Origin: Candidatus Aenigmatarchaeota archaeon
GTDB lineage: Archaea; Aenigmatarchaeota; Aenigmatarchaeia; CG10238-14; SCSR01
NCBI GenBank assembly: GCA_016187385.1
Contig: JACPJU010000001.1
Coordinates: 587,144-651,143 of the forward strand
Reading direction: 5' to 3'
Length of the DNA stretch: 64,000 nt
Part shown: one piece after another, positions 27,963 through 36,910 of the stretch
Numbering within the stretch: the first letter of the stretch is position 1
Layout: each line of letters begins with the position of its first letter
The notes under the pieces: generated by a model
What the model was told of the DNA's origin: nothing
The model's database searches: none
The model's input: only the letters and a program-made list of their open reading frames with translations
Position numbers and translations under genes: made by a program

Positions 27963-29453
27963 CTAAACTTCTAAAACTTTCACATTAACCGATTGCGATA
28001 ATTTCTCTTTCAACATTGGACAAACATAAGGGTCACTAACCAAATTGAACTGTTTTGAATGTGGCACGTATATCACAGTCAAGTCATCCAAGTCCATAGA
28101 GTCTATCGTTTCATTGTTGCATACGCCGTCAATTGATGGCGTCAACGGTAGTTTATCTCCTTTGAAGAAAATCAGAGTGTTCATATCATTTGTCATTATT
28201 CTTGTGGCGTTTGCGCTGTTTGCGGCATCCAGTCCCTTTGTCAGAGCGGACTGTACTATTCCAGCGCCTTGGAACGCTTCCAAACCGAAATTGGTGTACA
28301 TCAAAAAATATGGAGCATATTGTGGCAACTGCACTACATTAACCAAAGCCAATATAACTATTACCACTGCCAACACTTTATTTTTCGATATACTGTTCAG
28401 CGCATAGCCACCAATGATGTACAAAGGCAAGAACATGAAGATGTAATGCCTAGGTAGAGGAAAACTCAGAAATGAAAAAATCAGAAACGCCAGTCCAAAG
28501 TACAGCAAAACAACCGGATTAATTTTCTCGTGTATTTTTTTGCCAGCTTGGAATACGATATAACCAGTTGCTATAAGAGCCGCCAAGAATAGAAGAGAGT
28601 TCCTGAAAATCAAGTGACCTATGACAGTGAACATCTTGAATGACACAAGTCCAAAGATGTTTGATTGTCCGTATCTACCAGGCCCGTAACCAACTATATC
28701 GAATGGAAAAATTACTTGGTATGCGATGAAATAAGAAATCCCAAGAAAAAGTAGAAAATAAACATTTTCTTTTATGTTCCTGTTCAATAAGAATTGACAA
28801 ACAACGAAAATGGGTAAAAGAAAAATCGGTTGTATACCTCGCGTGAGAAGAGTTATTGTGATAGATACCAAGAATGCTATAAAATAGGCAGTTCTTCTTT
28901 TGCCTGATGATTTCAGGTAATTTATATAGAGAAATAAACTCAGAAGAGTGAAAACAATCATCGGCGTTTCCATGTAGATAATTCTACTGTATCCTATCAT
29001 CTCGAATGAAAGTGATGCTATAACCGTGCTCCATAATGCGGCTCTGGTTCCGAAAAGCTGTTTCGAAATGAGGAATATAAGAAACAGTGCTATCACACCG
29101 CCTATGGCTTCAACTGTCCGCATAGCTACATAATTCTTTGACAATGGACCATATGTCATATAAGACCAGACAAAAAGATCCGTCCCCAAAAGTCTCAAAG
29201 AACTGTAATCACCTTCAATAAAGACCGCCGGCAATCCGATAAACCATTTTCCCAAAGGAGGATGTTCCCGTACATAATTCTTGCCGGCATCAAAACTTTC
29301 CCTGTGGAATTTCATCGACGCTATGCCGTATATAACCTCATCGCCTAAGAGATGGGTGTCCAATTGGTAAAACCTGAAAAATACGCCGACCAGAATGAGA
29401 ACTACCAAAAGAATGTCAATACGAACAAATCTTTTAAGATTGTTTGGTACCAA
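27963..29453 (-). CDS. PMT-like glycosyltransferase (family 39)
   Basis: The 496-residue integral membrane protein has about ten helices and the GT39 signature: a catalytic GDE at residues 37-39 in the first outer loop, and EHPPLGKWFIG at about 63-73, almost the eukaryotic and actinobacterial PMT motif. These enzymes move mannose or another sugar from a polyprenyl-phosphate carrier to Ser/Thr of exported proteins or to glycolipids. The start is a TTG at 29453. It is the last gene of the 28-42 kb minus-strand glycan locus and meets the Ser/Thr-rich surface island end to end, so those proteins are natural candidate acceptors (inference). Confidence 0.8.
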   Translation of the reverse strand: MVPNNLKRFVRIDILLVVLILVGVFFRFYQLDTHLLGDEVIYGIASMKFHRESFDAGKNYVREHPPLGKWFIGLPAVFIEGDYSSLRLLGTDLFVWSYMTYGPLSKNYVAMRTVEAIGGVIALFLIFLISKQLFGTRAALWSTVIASLSFEMIGYSRIIYMETPMIVFTLLSLFLYINYLKSSGKRRTAYFIAFLVSITITLLTRGIQPIFLLPIFVVCQFLLNRNIKENVYFLLFLGISYFIAYQVIFPFDIVGYGPGRYGQSNIFGLVSFKMFTVIGHLIFRNSLLFLAALIATGYIVFQAGKKIHEKINPVVLLYFGLAFLIFSFLSFPLPRHYIFMFLPLYIIGGYALNSISKNKVLAVVIVILALVNVVQLPQYAPYFLMYTNFGLEAFQGAGIVQSALTKGLDAANSANATRIMTNDMNTLIFFKGDKLPLTPSIDGVCNNETIDSMDLDDLTVIYVPHSKQFNLVSDPYVCPMLKEKLSQSVNVKVLEV

Positions 29454-29483
29454 TTATTCCACTTTCCACATGGCATCAAAAAC

Positions 29484-29675
29484 TCAAAACAATGCGTAAA
29501 TGAATGGTGAAATTGCACTGCTCTGAGCGAAAATTATTAACACACCACTTAAAATTAACATAATTATTATCGGAGCTAACCACCAAGCCTTCCTAACTTT
29601 CAAAAAGTCCCACACCTCTCTTATCATGGACCTATTATGTGGTTTTTCGTCCTGTTCTTTTTCATTCGATTTCAT
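29484..29675 (-). CDS. DUF5989/SxtK-like small membrane protein
   Basis: The 63-residue protein matches the DUF5989 pattern: WDFLKVRKAWWLAPII, then a single membrane helix and FAQSSAISPFIYALF at the end. In bacteria this family sits beside carbamoyltransferases (SxtI-like), SxtJ and SGNH hydrolases, exactly as here. Function is unknown; it probably sits in the membrane as part of a complex that modifies surface glycans. The reading frame overlaps the end of the SGNH hydrolase gene by 14 bases. Confidence 0.8.
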   Translation of the reverse strand: MKSNEKEQDEKPHNRSMIREVWDFLKVRKAWWLAPIIIMLILSGVLIIFAQSSAISPFIYALF

Positions 29676-30642
29676 TGATTATACCTCTATTCTCCAGTTC
29701 TGAGAAAATCCTCTCAGCAACTATTTCATGTGCTAAGGGTGAAGGATGACCCTTACCTTCCACCATTAGTTTTTCAGGTTTAAAAGCATTAAATTTCAAA
29801 TCCAAATCATTTATCAATATTATTTGTTTATCTTCCGTGTAGTTCATAACCAAATTATAAAATTTCTTGTTATCAGCTTCCAGCTTAGGATACATCACCA
29901 GAACGAAAGTGATATTTCTTTCCATGGTAAAGTTGTATATAGAATCGAGTTCTACCATATTTTTCGGCCAAAGAACTTCTGTCGAAACACCTCTAACATA
30001 GTTTTCTGTTGCACCGAAATTAGTTGCGAATATAAAACCTATTTTCTGCTTTAGAAAAGATAAAAAACTGATCTCCCTGAAGTAAGTTCTGATTTCTGCC
30101 CTAGTTAAATACTCTTTTTCCTTAGTTTTGTCATCAAATTTTAATTTGACGAAATCCGGTTCAGTTAAAGTCAAAATTACTAATCTGGGTTTGTATGTTT
30201 CATAATTCCTGTGAAGCGTGATATTTTCTTGAAATAAGCCCCAACCAGGAACTCCTAGATTTATAACTTGGGTATTCTCATAAATTTCTAATCTCTTGCC
30301 AAGCAAATGGGGGAAAGTCTCATTATCTTCAACATCCTGTCCAAATGTATAGGAACCACCCAGCATAAAAATATTAAATGATTTATCTTCTAGTTCTTCA
30401 CCCCGGAAACCTTGGCTATTTATAGTTGCTTTCGAAAAGCCAAGAATCTGATAGCCTCTTTGATCGGGTTTTAACTTCCAGTATAGTTCTTTATCCACAT
30501 CATAAGCTAAATGGTTTCCATAAATAAGTCTTATTGTAATTTCAAAAATAACTAACACAATCAAAATTGTGACTATGCTAATCGATATATTAATAATTCG
30601 TTTTTTTGTATTCATGTGTTCTACCATTAAATTTAAAGTCAC
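29662..30642 (-). CDS. Membrane-anchored SGNH-hydrolase-like protein
   Basis: The 326-residue protein has an N-terminal membrane helix (about 17-40) and an SGNH/GDSL fold: block I MLGGSYTFG with the nucleophile Ser (about 94), LGVPGWG (block II), and block V-like GHPSPLAHEIVAERIF near the C-terminus, where the usual Asp before His is Gly-His. Members of this family act as O-acetyl esterases or transferases on glycans. It follows another SGNH gene by 11 bases and overlaps the DUF5989 gene. Confidence 0.75.
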   Translation of the reverse strand: MTLNLMVEHMNTKKRIINISISIVTILIVLVIFEITIRLIYGNHLAYDVDKELYWKLKPDQRGYQILGFSKATINSQGFRGEELEDKSFNIFMLGGSYTFGQDVEDNETFPHLLGKRLEIYENTQVINLGVPGWGLFQENITLHRNYETYKPRLVILTLTEPDFVKLKFDDKTKEKEYLTRAEIRTYFREISFLSFLKQKIGFIFATNFGATENYVRGVSTEVLWPKNMVELDSIYNFTMERNITFVLVMYPKLEADNKKFYNLVMNYTEDKQIILINDLDLKFNAFKPEKLMVEGKGHPSPLAHEIVAERIFSELENRGIINEIE

Positions 30643-30653
30643 TATTTATAAAG

Positions 30654-31661
30654 CTAATGGGCGATGGATTCATTCTTCAAAAGATTAGCTACTACCTTAT
30701 AAATTTCTTGTGCGATGATTTTGTGTCCCTTAGCGTTAGGATGCGAATCTTCTAGTGAAACCCAAAGCGTTGTAGGTTCTTCTCCTTTGAAAGAGTCAAA
30801 TAAATCAATATAGACTACTTCTGGATGCTCTTTTACAATATCTTGAAGAAACTCTTGGACTTCAGGAAATTCATTGGATTCAAGATTGTGCAACTCTGGT
30901 ATATTTACTAAGACAAAAGGTATTGATTTGTTGTTAGCAATTTCAATCATTTCAATCAATGCGCTGTTCGCAGTATCTTTAAGCGGTCCTTCCTTATACA
31001 ATTCAGAATAGAAGTTTTTATAATCATTAAATACGTTATAATAAGTATTGACTACTTTGTCATAAAGGAATGCATATGTATACGAATTGCTTTTTATGAC
31101 ATATCCAATTTTAGAAGGCGTGTCTAATTTTTCAAGATCATTGATGTAGAATCCGAGTATTATCATATCGGGGTCTAAATCCATAAATTTTTTTAATGCC
31201 AATAATTCGCTGACTGTATTATAATTACCAACTCCTGTATTAATCACTTCAATTTTACGTGAACCATTGTTCAAAAGAGATTCAAGGACCTTAGGATAAG
31301 TGTCGTTATAGGAGACGCCCCATCCAAGTGTTATAGAATCCCCTAAAACTAATATTCTTATTACATTAGCCGGTTTTGGGATATCATACTCTCTATAAGA
31401 TCTAATTCCAAGAGAATTAGTTTGTAATTCTACACCATAAAAATACCCACTTTTGCTTGGTTTATGTTCATGTTTCAATCCTGAGATATTGGATTTTTGT
31501 TTTAACTCAACTGCGTATCTCCACATTTCAGTATTATAATCTGCGTATAAGGGATATGTTATACGAAGTATAACCTCAAAAATTAAAATGAAAATTAGCA
31601 TAGACAGTACAAATAATGACATATTTTTTATTAGCGAATTAATTTTTGATCCCATATTCAT
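30654..31661 (-). CDS. Membrane-anchored SGNH/GDSL hydrolase
   Basis: The 335-residue protein has an N-terminal helix (about 13-35), block I VLGDSITLGWG (Ser about residue 110), GVGNYN (block II) and block V DSHPNAKGHKIIAQEIY with the catalytic Asp-His pair. It is probably an extracytoplasmic esterase or acyltransferase acting on surface glycan or lipid. It is paralogous in layout to the next gene. An AATTTATATAAATC box near 31688-31701 on the minus strand gives it its own promoter within the locus. Confidence 0.8.
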   Translation of the reverse strand: MNMGSKINSLIKNMSLFVLSMLIFILIFEVILRITYPLYADYNTEMWRYAVELKQKSNISGLKHEHKPSKSGYFYGVELQTNSLGIRSYREYDIPKPANVIRILVLGDSITLGWGVSYNDTYPKVLESLLNNGSRKIEVINTGVGNYNTVSELLALKKFMDLDPDMIILGFYINDLEKLDTPSKIGYVIKSNSYTYAFLYDKVVNTYYNVFNDYKNFYSELYKEGPLKDTANSALIEMIEIANNKSIPFVLVNIPELHNLESNEFPEVQEFLQDIVKEHPEVVYIDLFDSFKGEEPTTLWVSLEDSHPNAKGHKIIAQEIYKVVANLLKNESIAH

Positions 31662-31743
31662 ATAACCATTTCTGTACTATCCATTTCTTTAGATTTATAT
31701 AAATTCTCTGTTTAGTCCAAGAGATATGTTTATTATCAGCTCC

Positions 31744-33504
31744 TTACTCTTTGGCATATTTTTCACTGTCCCATATGTCTTGGGGGTTGTCATCTCTTTT
31801 TATTAAAAATTTGTCCATCACTAAGAAATCAAAGCCGGTTCCCATCATGCACTTGTAAGCATCGAATGGTGTACATACAATAGGTTCTCCCCTTATGTTA
31901 AATGACGTGTTCACTAAAATAGGTATTTCTGATAGTCTGCCGAATTCCTTTATAACGTCGTAATAAAGCGGGTTTTGAAATCGTCTTATTGTTTGCAATC
32001 TTCCTGAACCGTCAACATGAGTTACAGCTGGTAGCTTATCCCGCCATTCTTTTCTGATAGGATACACCATCAGCATGAAATCCGTAGGTTCCGGGATTGG
32101 GTTGTCGCAATCGAAATATATCATAGCATCTTCTTCGCATACAACAGGCGCGAATGGACGGAACTTTTCCCTGTGTTTGACCTTCAAGTTGAGTATGTCC
32201 CTCATTTCCGAATTGCATGGATTAGCAAGTATACTTCTTGCACCTAGTGCTCTTGGACCCCATTCCATTCTTCCTTGGAACCATCCGATTATTTTGTTTT
32301 CGTAAATAAGTTTTGCAATTGTTCCCACCAATTCTTTTTCGTCCTTGAATTCCGTATATTTGATGTTGTTCGTATCCAAAAATTCACGTATTTCTTCCGT
32401 GGAAAATCCTGGACCGAGAAATGCGTCTTTGAGCACATAGTTCCTATCATGTCCGAGAATTGTGTGGTAAATATAAGAGGCGACTCCTATGCTCGTTCCA
32501 CCATCACCCGCATCCGGCTGTATCCAGATTTTTTTAAATGGCGTATTTTTCAATATCTTACCATTGAAGACACTATTTAATGCAACACCACCTGCTAAAA
32601 CGACATTTTCACATTGCGTAACTTTGTAGACATGATTCAACATCTTCAACATTATTTCTTCAAGTATCATCTGCAATGCGGCTGCAATGTCTTTATGCCT
32701 TTGAGTCATCTCTGATTCAGGCTTTCTAACAGGTCCGTCAAGCAGTTCACATAATCTTTTCGAAGGCATCCTGTCCGCATAATGATATTTGAAATAACTC
32801 ATGTCCAGTCTGTAGCTACCGTCTTCCTTCACGTGTATGACTTTTTTCAGTTTCTGGTAATATTCGTTCTTTTCCTTGTCCATCGTTCCCCAAGCACTCA
32901 GACCCATTACTTTGTATTCCGAATCATTCACCTTGAAGCCAAGATAAGCTGTGATTGCTGAATATAGCAGACCTAAAGAATGCGGGAATTTTATTTCTTT
33001 CATCAAGTGGATTTCACTACCTTCACTTACTCCATATGTGGTTGTTGTCCACTCACCTACACCATCTGTAGTCACTATCGCCGCTTTTTTGAACGGACTG
33101 ATCAAGAAAGAACTCGCTGCATGTGCCATGTGTTGCTCAATGAAAAGTATGTCGCCCTTGTACTTCAATTCTTTCTTGATGATTCTGATGACTCTTAACT
33201 TTTCGTTCAGCCATGATGGTGTTGAAGAGAGGAATGTCTTTAGGCTCATAGGAAACGAGTCGAGATGCTGGAATAACACCCGCTCGAATTTCAAGAAAGG
33301 TTTTTCGTAAAATCCTACATATTCAACATCGTCAATTGTTATGTTCTGGTTCTTCAGGCAGTATTTAATTGCATTTATCGGAAATGAAGTATCGTGCTTC
33401 TTTCTTGTGAATCTTTCTTCTGCCGCTGCAGCTACTATTACACCGTCCTTCAACAACGCCGCTGATGCGTCATGGTAAAAACAGCTTATTCCTAGAATGT
33501 ACAT
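31744..33504 (-). CDS. O-carbamoyltransferase (NodU/TobZ/SxtI family)
   Basis: The 586-residue protein has both domains of the family: an N-terminal ASKHA/Kae1-like domain starting MYILGISCFYHDASAAL with the metal-binding EQHMAHAASSF motif (about 122-132) and DGVGEW, and a C-terminal YrdC-like part with WGPRALGARSILANP and REKFRPFAP. These enzymes use carbamoyl phosphate and ATP to put a carbamoyl group on a hydroxyl of a sugar or other small molecule. Length is normal. The set with the SxtJ-like halves, DUF5989 and SGNH proteins points to carbamoylation of a surface glycan or glycolipid rather than an antibiotic or toxin. Confidence 0.9.
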   Translation of the reverse strand: MYILGISCFYHDASAALLKDGVIVAAAAEERFTRKKHDTSFPINAIKYCLKNQNITIDDVEYVGFYEKPFLKFERVLFQHLDSFPMSLKTFLSSTPSWLNEKLRVIRIIKKELKYKGDILFIEQHMAHAASSFLISPFKKAAIVTTDGVGEWTTTTYGVSEGSEIHLMKEIKFPHSLGLLYSAITAYLGFKVNDSEYKVMGLSAWGTMDKEKNEYYQKLKKVIHVKEDGSYRLDMSYFKYHYADRMPSKRLCELLDGPVRKPESEMTQRHKDIAAALQMILEEIMLKMLNHVYKVTQCENVVLAGGVALNSVFNGKILKNTPFKKIWIQPDAGDGGTSIGVASYIYHTILGHDRNYVLKDAFLGPGFSTEEIREFLDTNNIKYTEFKDEKELVGTIAKLIYENKIIGWFQGRMEWGPRALGARSILANPCNSEMRDILNLKVKHREKFRPFAPVVCEEDAMIYFDCDNPIPEPTDFMLMVYPIRKEWRDKLPAVTHVDGSGRLQTIRRFQNPLYYDVIKEFGRLSEIPILVNTSFNIRGEPIVCTPFDAYKCMMGTGFDFLVMDKFLIKRDDNPQDIWDSEKYAKE

Positions 33505-33514
33505 TTGTTCACAC

Positions 33515-33769
33515 CTAAAATTGCCTGTAGTACTCTTCCATAGATTTCTTTTTCAGATTCAATTCATCCCAGTATGTTTCTTTTTCTTCTGAGATTGTCA
33601 TCTCCAAAAATCTTTTTTTGGAAATCTTGGCAAGAATCGACGTCAGACCGACCCCAACTACATAAACAACAGACAACAATACCGTGTTCACTATGGTGCT
33701 GATATTGAGACCGAATCCTTTCATTCCCTTCTGGAATCCTCTGAAAAATTGCACACCATTCTCGTTCAT
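33515..33769 (-). CDS. SxtJ-like protein, C-terminal half
   Basis: The 84-residue protein has one membrane helix, then a YWDEL segment and a C-terminal EEYYRQF. It looks like the second half of SxtJ-family proteins, which end in a similar YW ... ERQF pattern. The first half appears to be encoded by the gene upstream, whose stop overlaps this ATG (ATGA). The break is therefore at a natural gene boundary rather than a frameshift inside a domain. Role unknown; expected to work with the adjacent carbamoyltransferase. Confidence 0.6.
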   Translation of the reverse strand: MNENGVQFFRGFQKGMKGFGLNISTIVNTVLLSVVYVVGVGLTSILAKISKKRFLEMTISEEKETYWDELNLKKKSMEEYYRQF

Positions 33770-33969
33770 TTCAACAACCTCTTAAACAAGGTCCCCGTCA
33801 AAGCTATTGCTAGAGTGACCCCCATTATGTGAAAATAAGTCCATGAAGCAGGTATTTTATTTGTCAGTGTCAACGCGAGGAAAAGTATTGTTGTAAACAT
33901 GAAATATCCAAACGCATATCCTATTTTCTCGCCGGTTTTTCCAACAGACTTGTTTCGTTCTAAGTTCAT
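33766..33969 (-). CDS. SxtJ-like protein, N-terminal half
   Basis: The 67-residue protein has two membrane helices (FGYFMFTTILFLALTL and a second near the end) and the FG start seen in SxtJ proteins. I chose ATG 33969 over the TTG at 33987, because a TTTATAAA box at 33992-33999 would place the transcript start at about 33969. Together with the next gene it makes a full SxtJ-like protein of about 150 residues. Confidence 0.55.
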   Translation of the reverse strand: MNLERNKSVGKTGEKIGYAFGYFMFTTILFLALTLTNKIPASWTYFHIMGVTLAIALTGTLFKRLLK

Positions 33970-34014
33970 TATATCACTATCAAACAAATAGTTTATAAAT
34001 TTATAATTGTTTCG

Positions 34015-34350
34015 TTATCCAGTTATAAGTATTATCCCCACTACTATGAACAGAAGCGCCAGTAATTTGTGCTTTGTAATCCTTTCCTTGAGGAATACTG
34101 CGGAAATAAAAGCAACCCACACATAAGTTAGTGATGTGATTGGAAATATCTTGGATAATTCACCGAATTTCAGCGCTATAATCCCCAGTACAGTCGCAAC
34201 TACAAACAGCACCATTCCTGCCAAGAAATTTCTATTAAAGAACAATTTCTTCACACTTTTGGCTTCTGATCCGAATTTGAAAAAGAGGGAGCCAAATGCG
34301 CCAAGTATTGTCGACAAGACGACCAGTGAGATTACCCACAATTCAATCAT
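34015..34350 (-). CDS. Small EamA/ArnF-like transporter subunit
   Basis: The ~111-residue protein has four membrane helices and the half-EamA/SMR pattern LKFGELSKIFPITSLTYVWV. With the paralogous gene just upstream it resembles ArnE/ArnF, which together flip a lipid-linked sugar across the membrane. I prefer ATG 34350, preceded by a GGTG ribosome site, over the TTG at 34362. In this locus a role as flippase for a polyprenyl-linked sugar is plausible. Confidence 0.7.
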   Translation of the reverse strand: MIELWVISLVVLSTILGAFGSLFFKFGSEAKSVKKLFFNRNFLAGMVLFVVATVLGIIALKFGELSKIFPITSLTYVWVAFISAVFLKERITKHKLLALLFIVVGIILITG

Positions 34351-34699
34351 TTCTAGCACCAAATCCTATGAATGATACACCCACGATGATAAGTGCTATC
34401 CCCATCCAATTGACGAGACTTAAACTCTCTCCCAGCAACACAATTGAGGATATTGTAACCCAAACAAAACTCAGTGACCAGACAGGATACAACAAAGACA
34501 ACTCACCAAATTTCAATGCCACTATAAATAAAATAGCGGTCAAGCCGTAAGCCAGAAAGCCAATAATTATGTAAGAATTGACGAGCGACAACAGAGAAAA
34601 CTCTAGTGAGGATGATCCTAGCTTGAAGGCCATCTGTGCTATTGTCGTCAAAAATGTGCAGATTATGATGAGTCCTATGCCTTTCAGGTTCGACTTCAT
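34343..34699 (-). CDS. Small EamA/ArnE-like transporter subunit
   Basis: The 118-residue protein has four membrane helices and the motif LKFGELSLLYPVWSLSFVWV, nearly the same as in its neighbour, which it overlaps by a few bases. Two unequal half-size DMT proteins encoded side by side usually form a heterodimer, as for ArnE/ArnF or paired SMR transporters. A TTTAAA box lies about 27 bases before the ATG. Confidence 0.7.
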   Translation of the reverse strand: MKSNLKGIGLIIICTFLTTIAQMAFKLGSSSLEFSLLSLVNSYIIIGFLAYGLTAILFIVALKFGELSLLYPVWSLSFVWVTISSIVLLGESLSLVNWMGIALIIVGVSFIGFGARND

Positions 34700-34723
34700 A
34701 AAATTAGATTCTATAACCCAACT

Positions 34724-35368
34724 TTAAATACCAAACAGGAATTCTTCCAATTTTTCCGGTCTTTCATTAGGGTCTTCTTTTACAGTTGGTAACCTCCATA
34801 TAATAGTCTTATACGCTTGATAACTGCCGCTAGGATTGTACCCTTCAAGCAATGTCCTTACTTCGTTCAACGTTTCTGGCTTGAATCTCCCTAAAGATGC
34901 GTGGGGGACGAACAAATCTCGAGCGTTTGGAAACCCGCAATACTCCAAATTTTCCCTTTGCTTTTCATTCATTGTTGAAGGAATATACCGATCCATGACT
35001 GTCCGACTTTTGTGATGTCTACTTGTTTCTACTGCGGCAAAGTGTACATATTTGAATTTATATATATCACCAGGATGAACTACAGTTCTGGCTTCGACCA
35101 GTCCACTGGGATACATGGTTTCTTCCATTCCAATTATTTTATAAACGAATGGGCTAAACCAGTGAAAAATCCATCGAAGACCATCTATCAAAGAATTCAT
35201 GTCTGCGGTTCTAGCAGCTATAATAGTAAAATGTGGGTCGTCACTGACATATTGGGAACCTGGTATAGAAAACAACTTTTCTTTTTGCCTTTTCATACTG
35301 TCAAACAGTTCGTCTCCTGGGTGGATTTCAGCGAAATAGTTTGTTTCGTTTGGTCCTGTGTATGACAT
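34724..35368 (-). CDS. 2H-phosphoesterase-like protein
   Basis: The 214-residue cytoplasmic protein has the two HxT/S motifs of the 2H superfamily: DDPHFTIIAA near residue 43 and PHASLGRF near residue 160. The superfamily includes 2'-5' RNA ligase/phosphodiesterases and cyclic phosphodiesterases. Substrate unknown. It is the first of two 2H-type genes in this window (the other is at 45671). It lies between a GT2 gene and the flippase pair and may simply be a passenger. Confidence 0.65.
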   Translation of the reverse strand: MSYTGPNETNYFAEIHPGDELFDSMKRQKEKLFSIPGSQYVSDDPHFTIIAARTADMNSLIDGLRWIFHWFSPFVYKIIGMEETMYPSGLVEARTVVHPGDIYKFKYVHFAAVETSRHHKSRTVMDRYIPSTMNEKQRENLEYCGFPNARDLFVPHASLGRFKPETLNEVRTLLEGYNPSGSYQAYKTIIWRLPTVKEDPNERPEKLEEFLFGI

Positions 35369-35408
35369 GTAAAGGAATGTGAGATTAAACTATAAAAAGT
35401 TTTCTGCA

Positions 35409-36128
35409 TTATCCTACCAGTTCACCAAATCTGAGCTTTATCATATATACGATAAATCCAAGATACGTTTTCGTTTTTGAAAAAATACTGTAAGCCCAGT
35501 TTGATTTACCGTGCTTTCTTTGGCCGAAATCAACCGGTATGCATTTAACTTCCATTTTGTTTTTCAATGCCATGTACTGGACATAAAAATCAAATTTAAA
35601 ATCATTTGGTGCGTTCGTTAATTTGCTCAGGAACGATTTATGGAAAACTTTTGGCTGACCATTTATGTCGTCATATACTTTCCAAAAAATGAGAGCTGTA
35701 ATAATCTGAAGACCTTTTGTGATGACGAATTCGCTTAATATCCTCCTTTTTCTATGACCCTTAATCAGAACATTTTCTACATCATATTTTAACAGTTCGT
35801 CATACGCCCGAATAACATCAAGAGGATCACACTGTTGATCTGCATGTGAATATGCGATTATTTCACCTTTACAATGCTTCAAACCGAACATAATTCCGTA
35901 TCCATATCCCTGATTTTTCTTGACTAGTACTGTACGGGCAAATTTGTATTTAGGATTTCTCAATTCCTTCTGCAAGGCCTCAGCTGTGTTGTCTACAGAC
36001 CCATTATTGACCAGAACCAATTCCACAGGACGATTTCCTATAACCTGAGAAAATCTTTCCAATATGTCATGTATGCTTTTAGACTCATTGTAGCACGGTA
36101 ATGCCACTGAAAGTGTCGGAAGCTTCAT
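35409..36128 (-). CDS. Family 2 glycosyltransferase
   Basis: The 239-residue protein has the GT-A start LSVALPCYNESKSIHDIL, NNGSVDNT and a SHADQQCDP stretch in place of the DxD region, with a hydrophobic C-terminal part. It resembles dolichol-phosphate-sugar synthases and related GT2 enzymes that load a sugar on a polyprenyl carrier; the acceptor is not certain. It begins two bases after the nucleotidylyltransferase stop. Confidence 0.85.
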   Translation of the reverse strand: MKLPTLSVALPCYNESKSIHDILERFSQVIGNRPVELVLVNNGSVDNTAEALQKELRNPKYKFARTVLVKKNQGYGYGIMFGLKHCKGEIIAYSHADQQCDPLDVIRAYDELLKYDVENVLIKGHRKRRILSEFVITKGLQIITALIFWKVYDDINGQPKVFHKSFLSKLTNAPNDFKFDFYVQYMALKNKMEVKCIPVDFGQRKHGKSNWAYSIFSKTKTYLGFIVYMIKLRFGELVG

Positions 36129-36130
36129 AA

Positions 36131-36910
36131 TTACTTACCTGCTATTGACTTGAAATAATCCGACCAAAATTGGTATGTCTCCATATCCTTTGGTGTCCCC
36201 CACTGGAGGAAATTCTCCAGAGGATATACGTATATGTTCAAACCGGATTCTTTCATAACTTGCGTGGTTGTTCCGCTGATGTAATATTCTCCATTTACTA
36301 TAAGACCTTTCTTGACTACTTCAGAAAAATATTTTTTGACTATAGAACCACGTGCAAAATAATATGAACCGGCCTGCTGGAAACAATCCATTTTATTCTC
36401 GGTAAAGCTATATTTTTCCCTTGACTCTAGCATCCAATTTTTCTCGTCTACTCTCATTGATGCATACAATTGCGGACCAAGAAGATGAGGGTGGAATCCC
36501 TTGTATGCAATAACTGCTACATCACACTTTGTATCTCGAACGGTCTCCTTAAAATCTTCATAGTTCCACCAGACGCTGAAATCGCAATAGCTTATGATAA
36601 CTGGTTCATTATCATCCAAAAAGTCGTCAATTTTCAATGCCTCTAGAACAGTCCACACAGGTCCAAGTTTGTGTTGTGATATGCCAATTATCTTCGCACT
36701 TGATTTTATTCTTTTTAATTCATTTTGTAAGTTAGTTGCTTTAAGATGATCGTTGTTGCAGATAAATACAAAATCATCCTCCCCAGGAAACATGCCAACA
36801 ACATGTTCAATCACAGGTTTTCCATCAACTTTTATCAAAGGTTTCGGTTCAGTGTACCCTGCTTTTAGAAACCGTTCGCCCAGTCCCGCCATAGGAATTA
36901 CAATTTTCAT
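36131..36910 (-). CDS. Sugar-type nucleotidylyltransferase
   Basis: The 259-residue protein begins MKIVIPMAGLGERFLKAG, followed by PKPLIKVDGKPVIEHV, the nucleotide-binding loop of NTP-transferases. This subgroup is common in capsule clusters (for example Campylobacter Cj1416-like CTP-dependent enzymes), so the product may be a CDP- or other NDP-activated phospho-compound rather than a standard hexose. Its paralogue is at 41516. It overlaps the class II aldolase stop by 4 bases. Confidence 0.8.
   Translation of the reverse strand: MKIVIPMAGLGERFLKAGYTEPKPLIKVDGKPVIEHVVGMFPGEDDFVFICNNDHLKATNLQNELKRIKSSAKIIGISQHKLGPVWTVLEALKIDDFLDDNEPVIISYCDFSVWWNYEDFKETVRDTKCDVAVIAYKGFHPHLLGPQLYASMRVDEKNWMLESREKYSFTENKMDCFQQAGSYYFARGSIVKKYFSEVVKKGLIVNGEYYISGTTTQVMKESGLNIYVYPLENFLQWGTPKDMETYQFWSDYFKSIAGK

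Noticed and set aside
29484-33969. Saxitoxin-type biosynthesis cluster
   Set aside because: Only the sxtI/J/K-like tailoring set is present, without the polyketide-like, amidinotransferase or other core genes; the surroundings are glycan genes.
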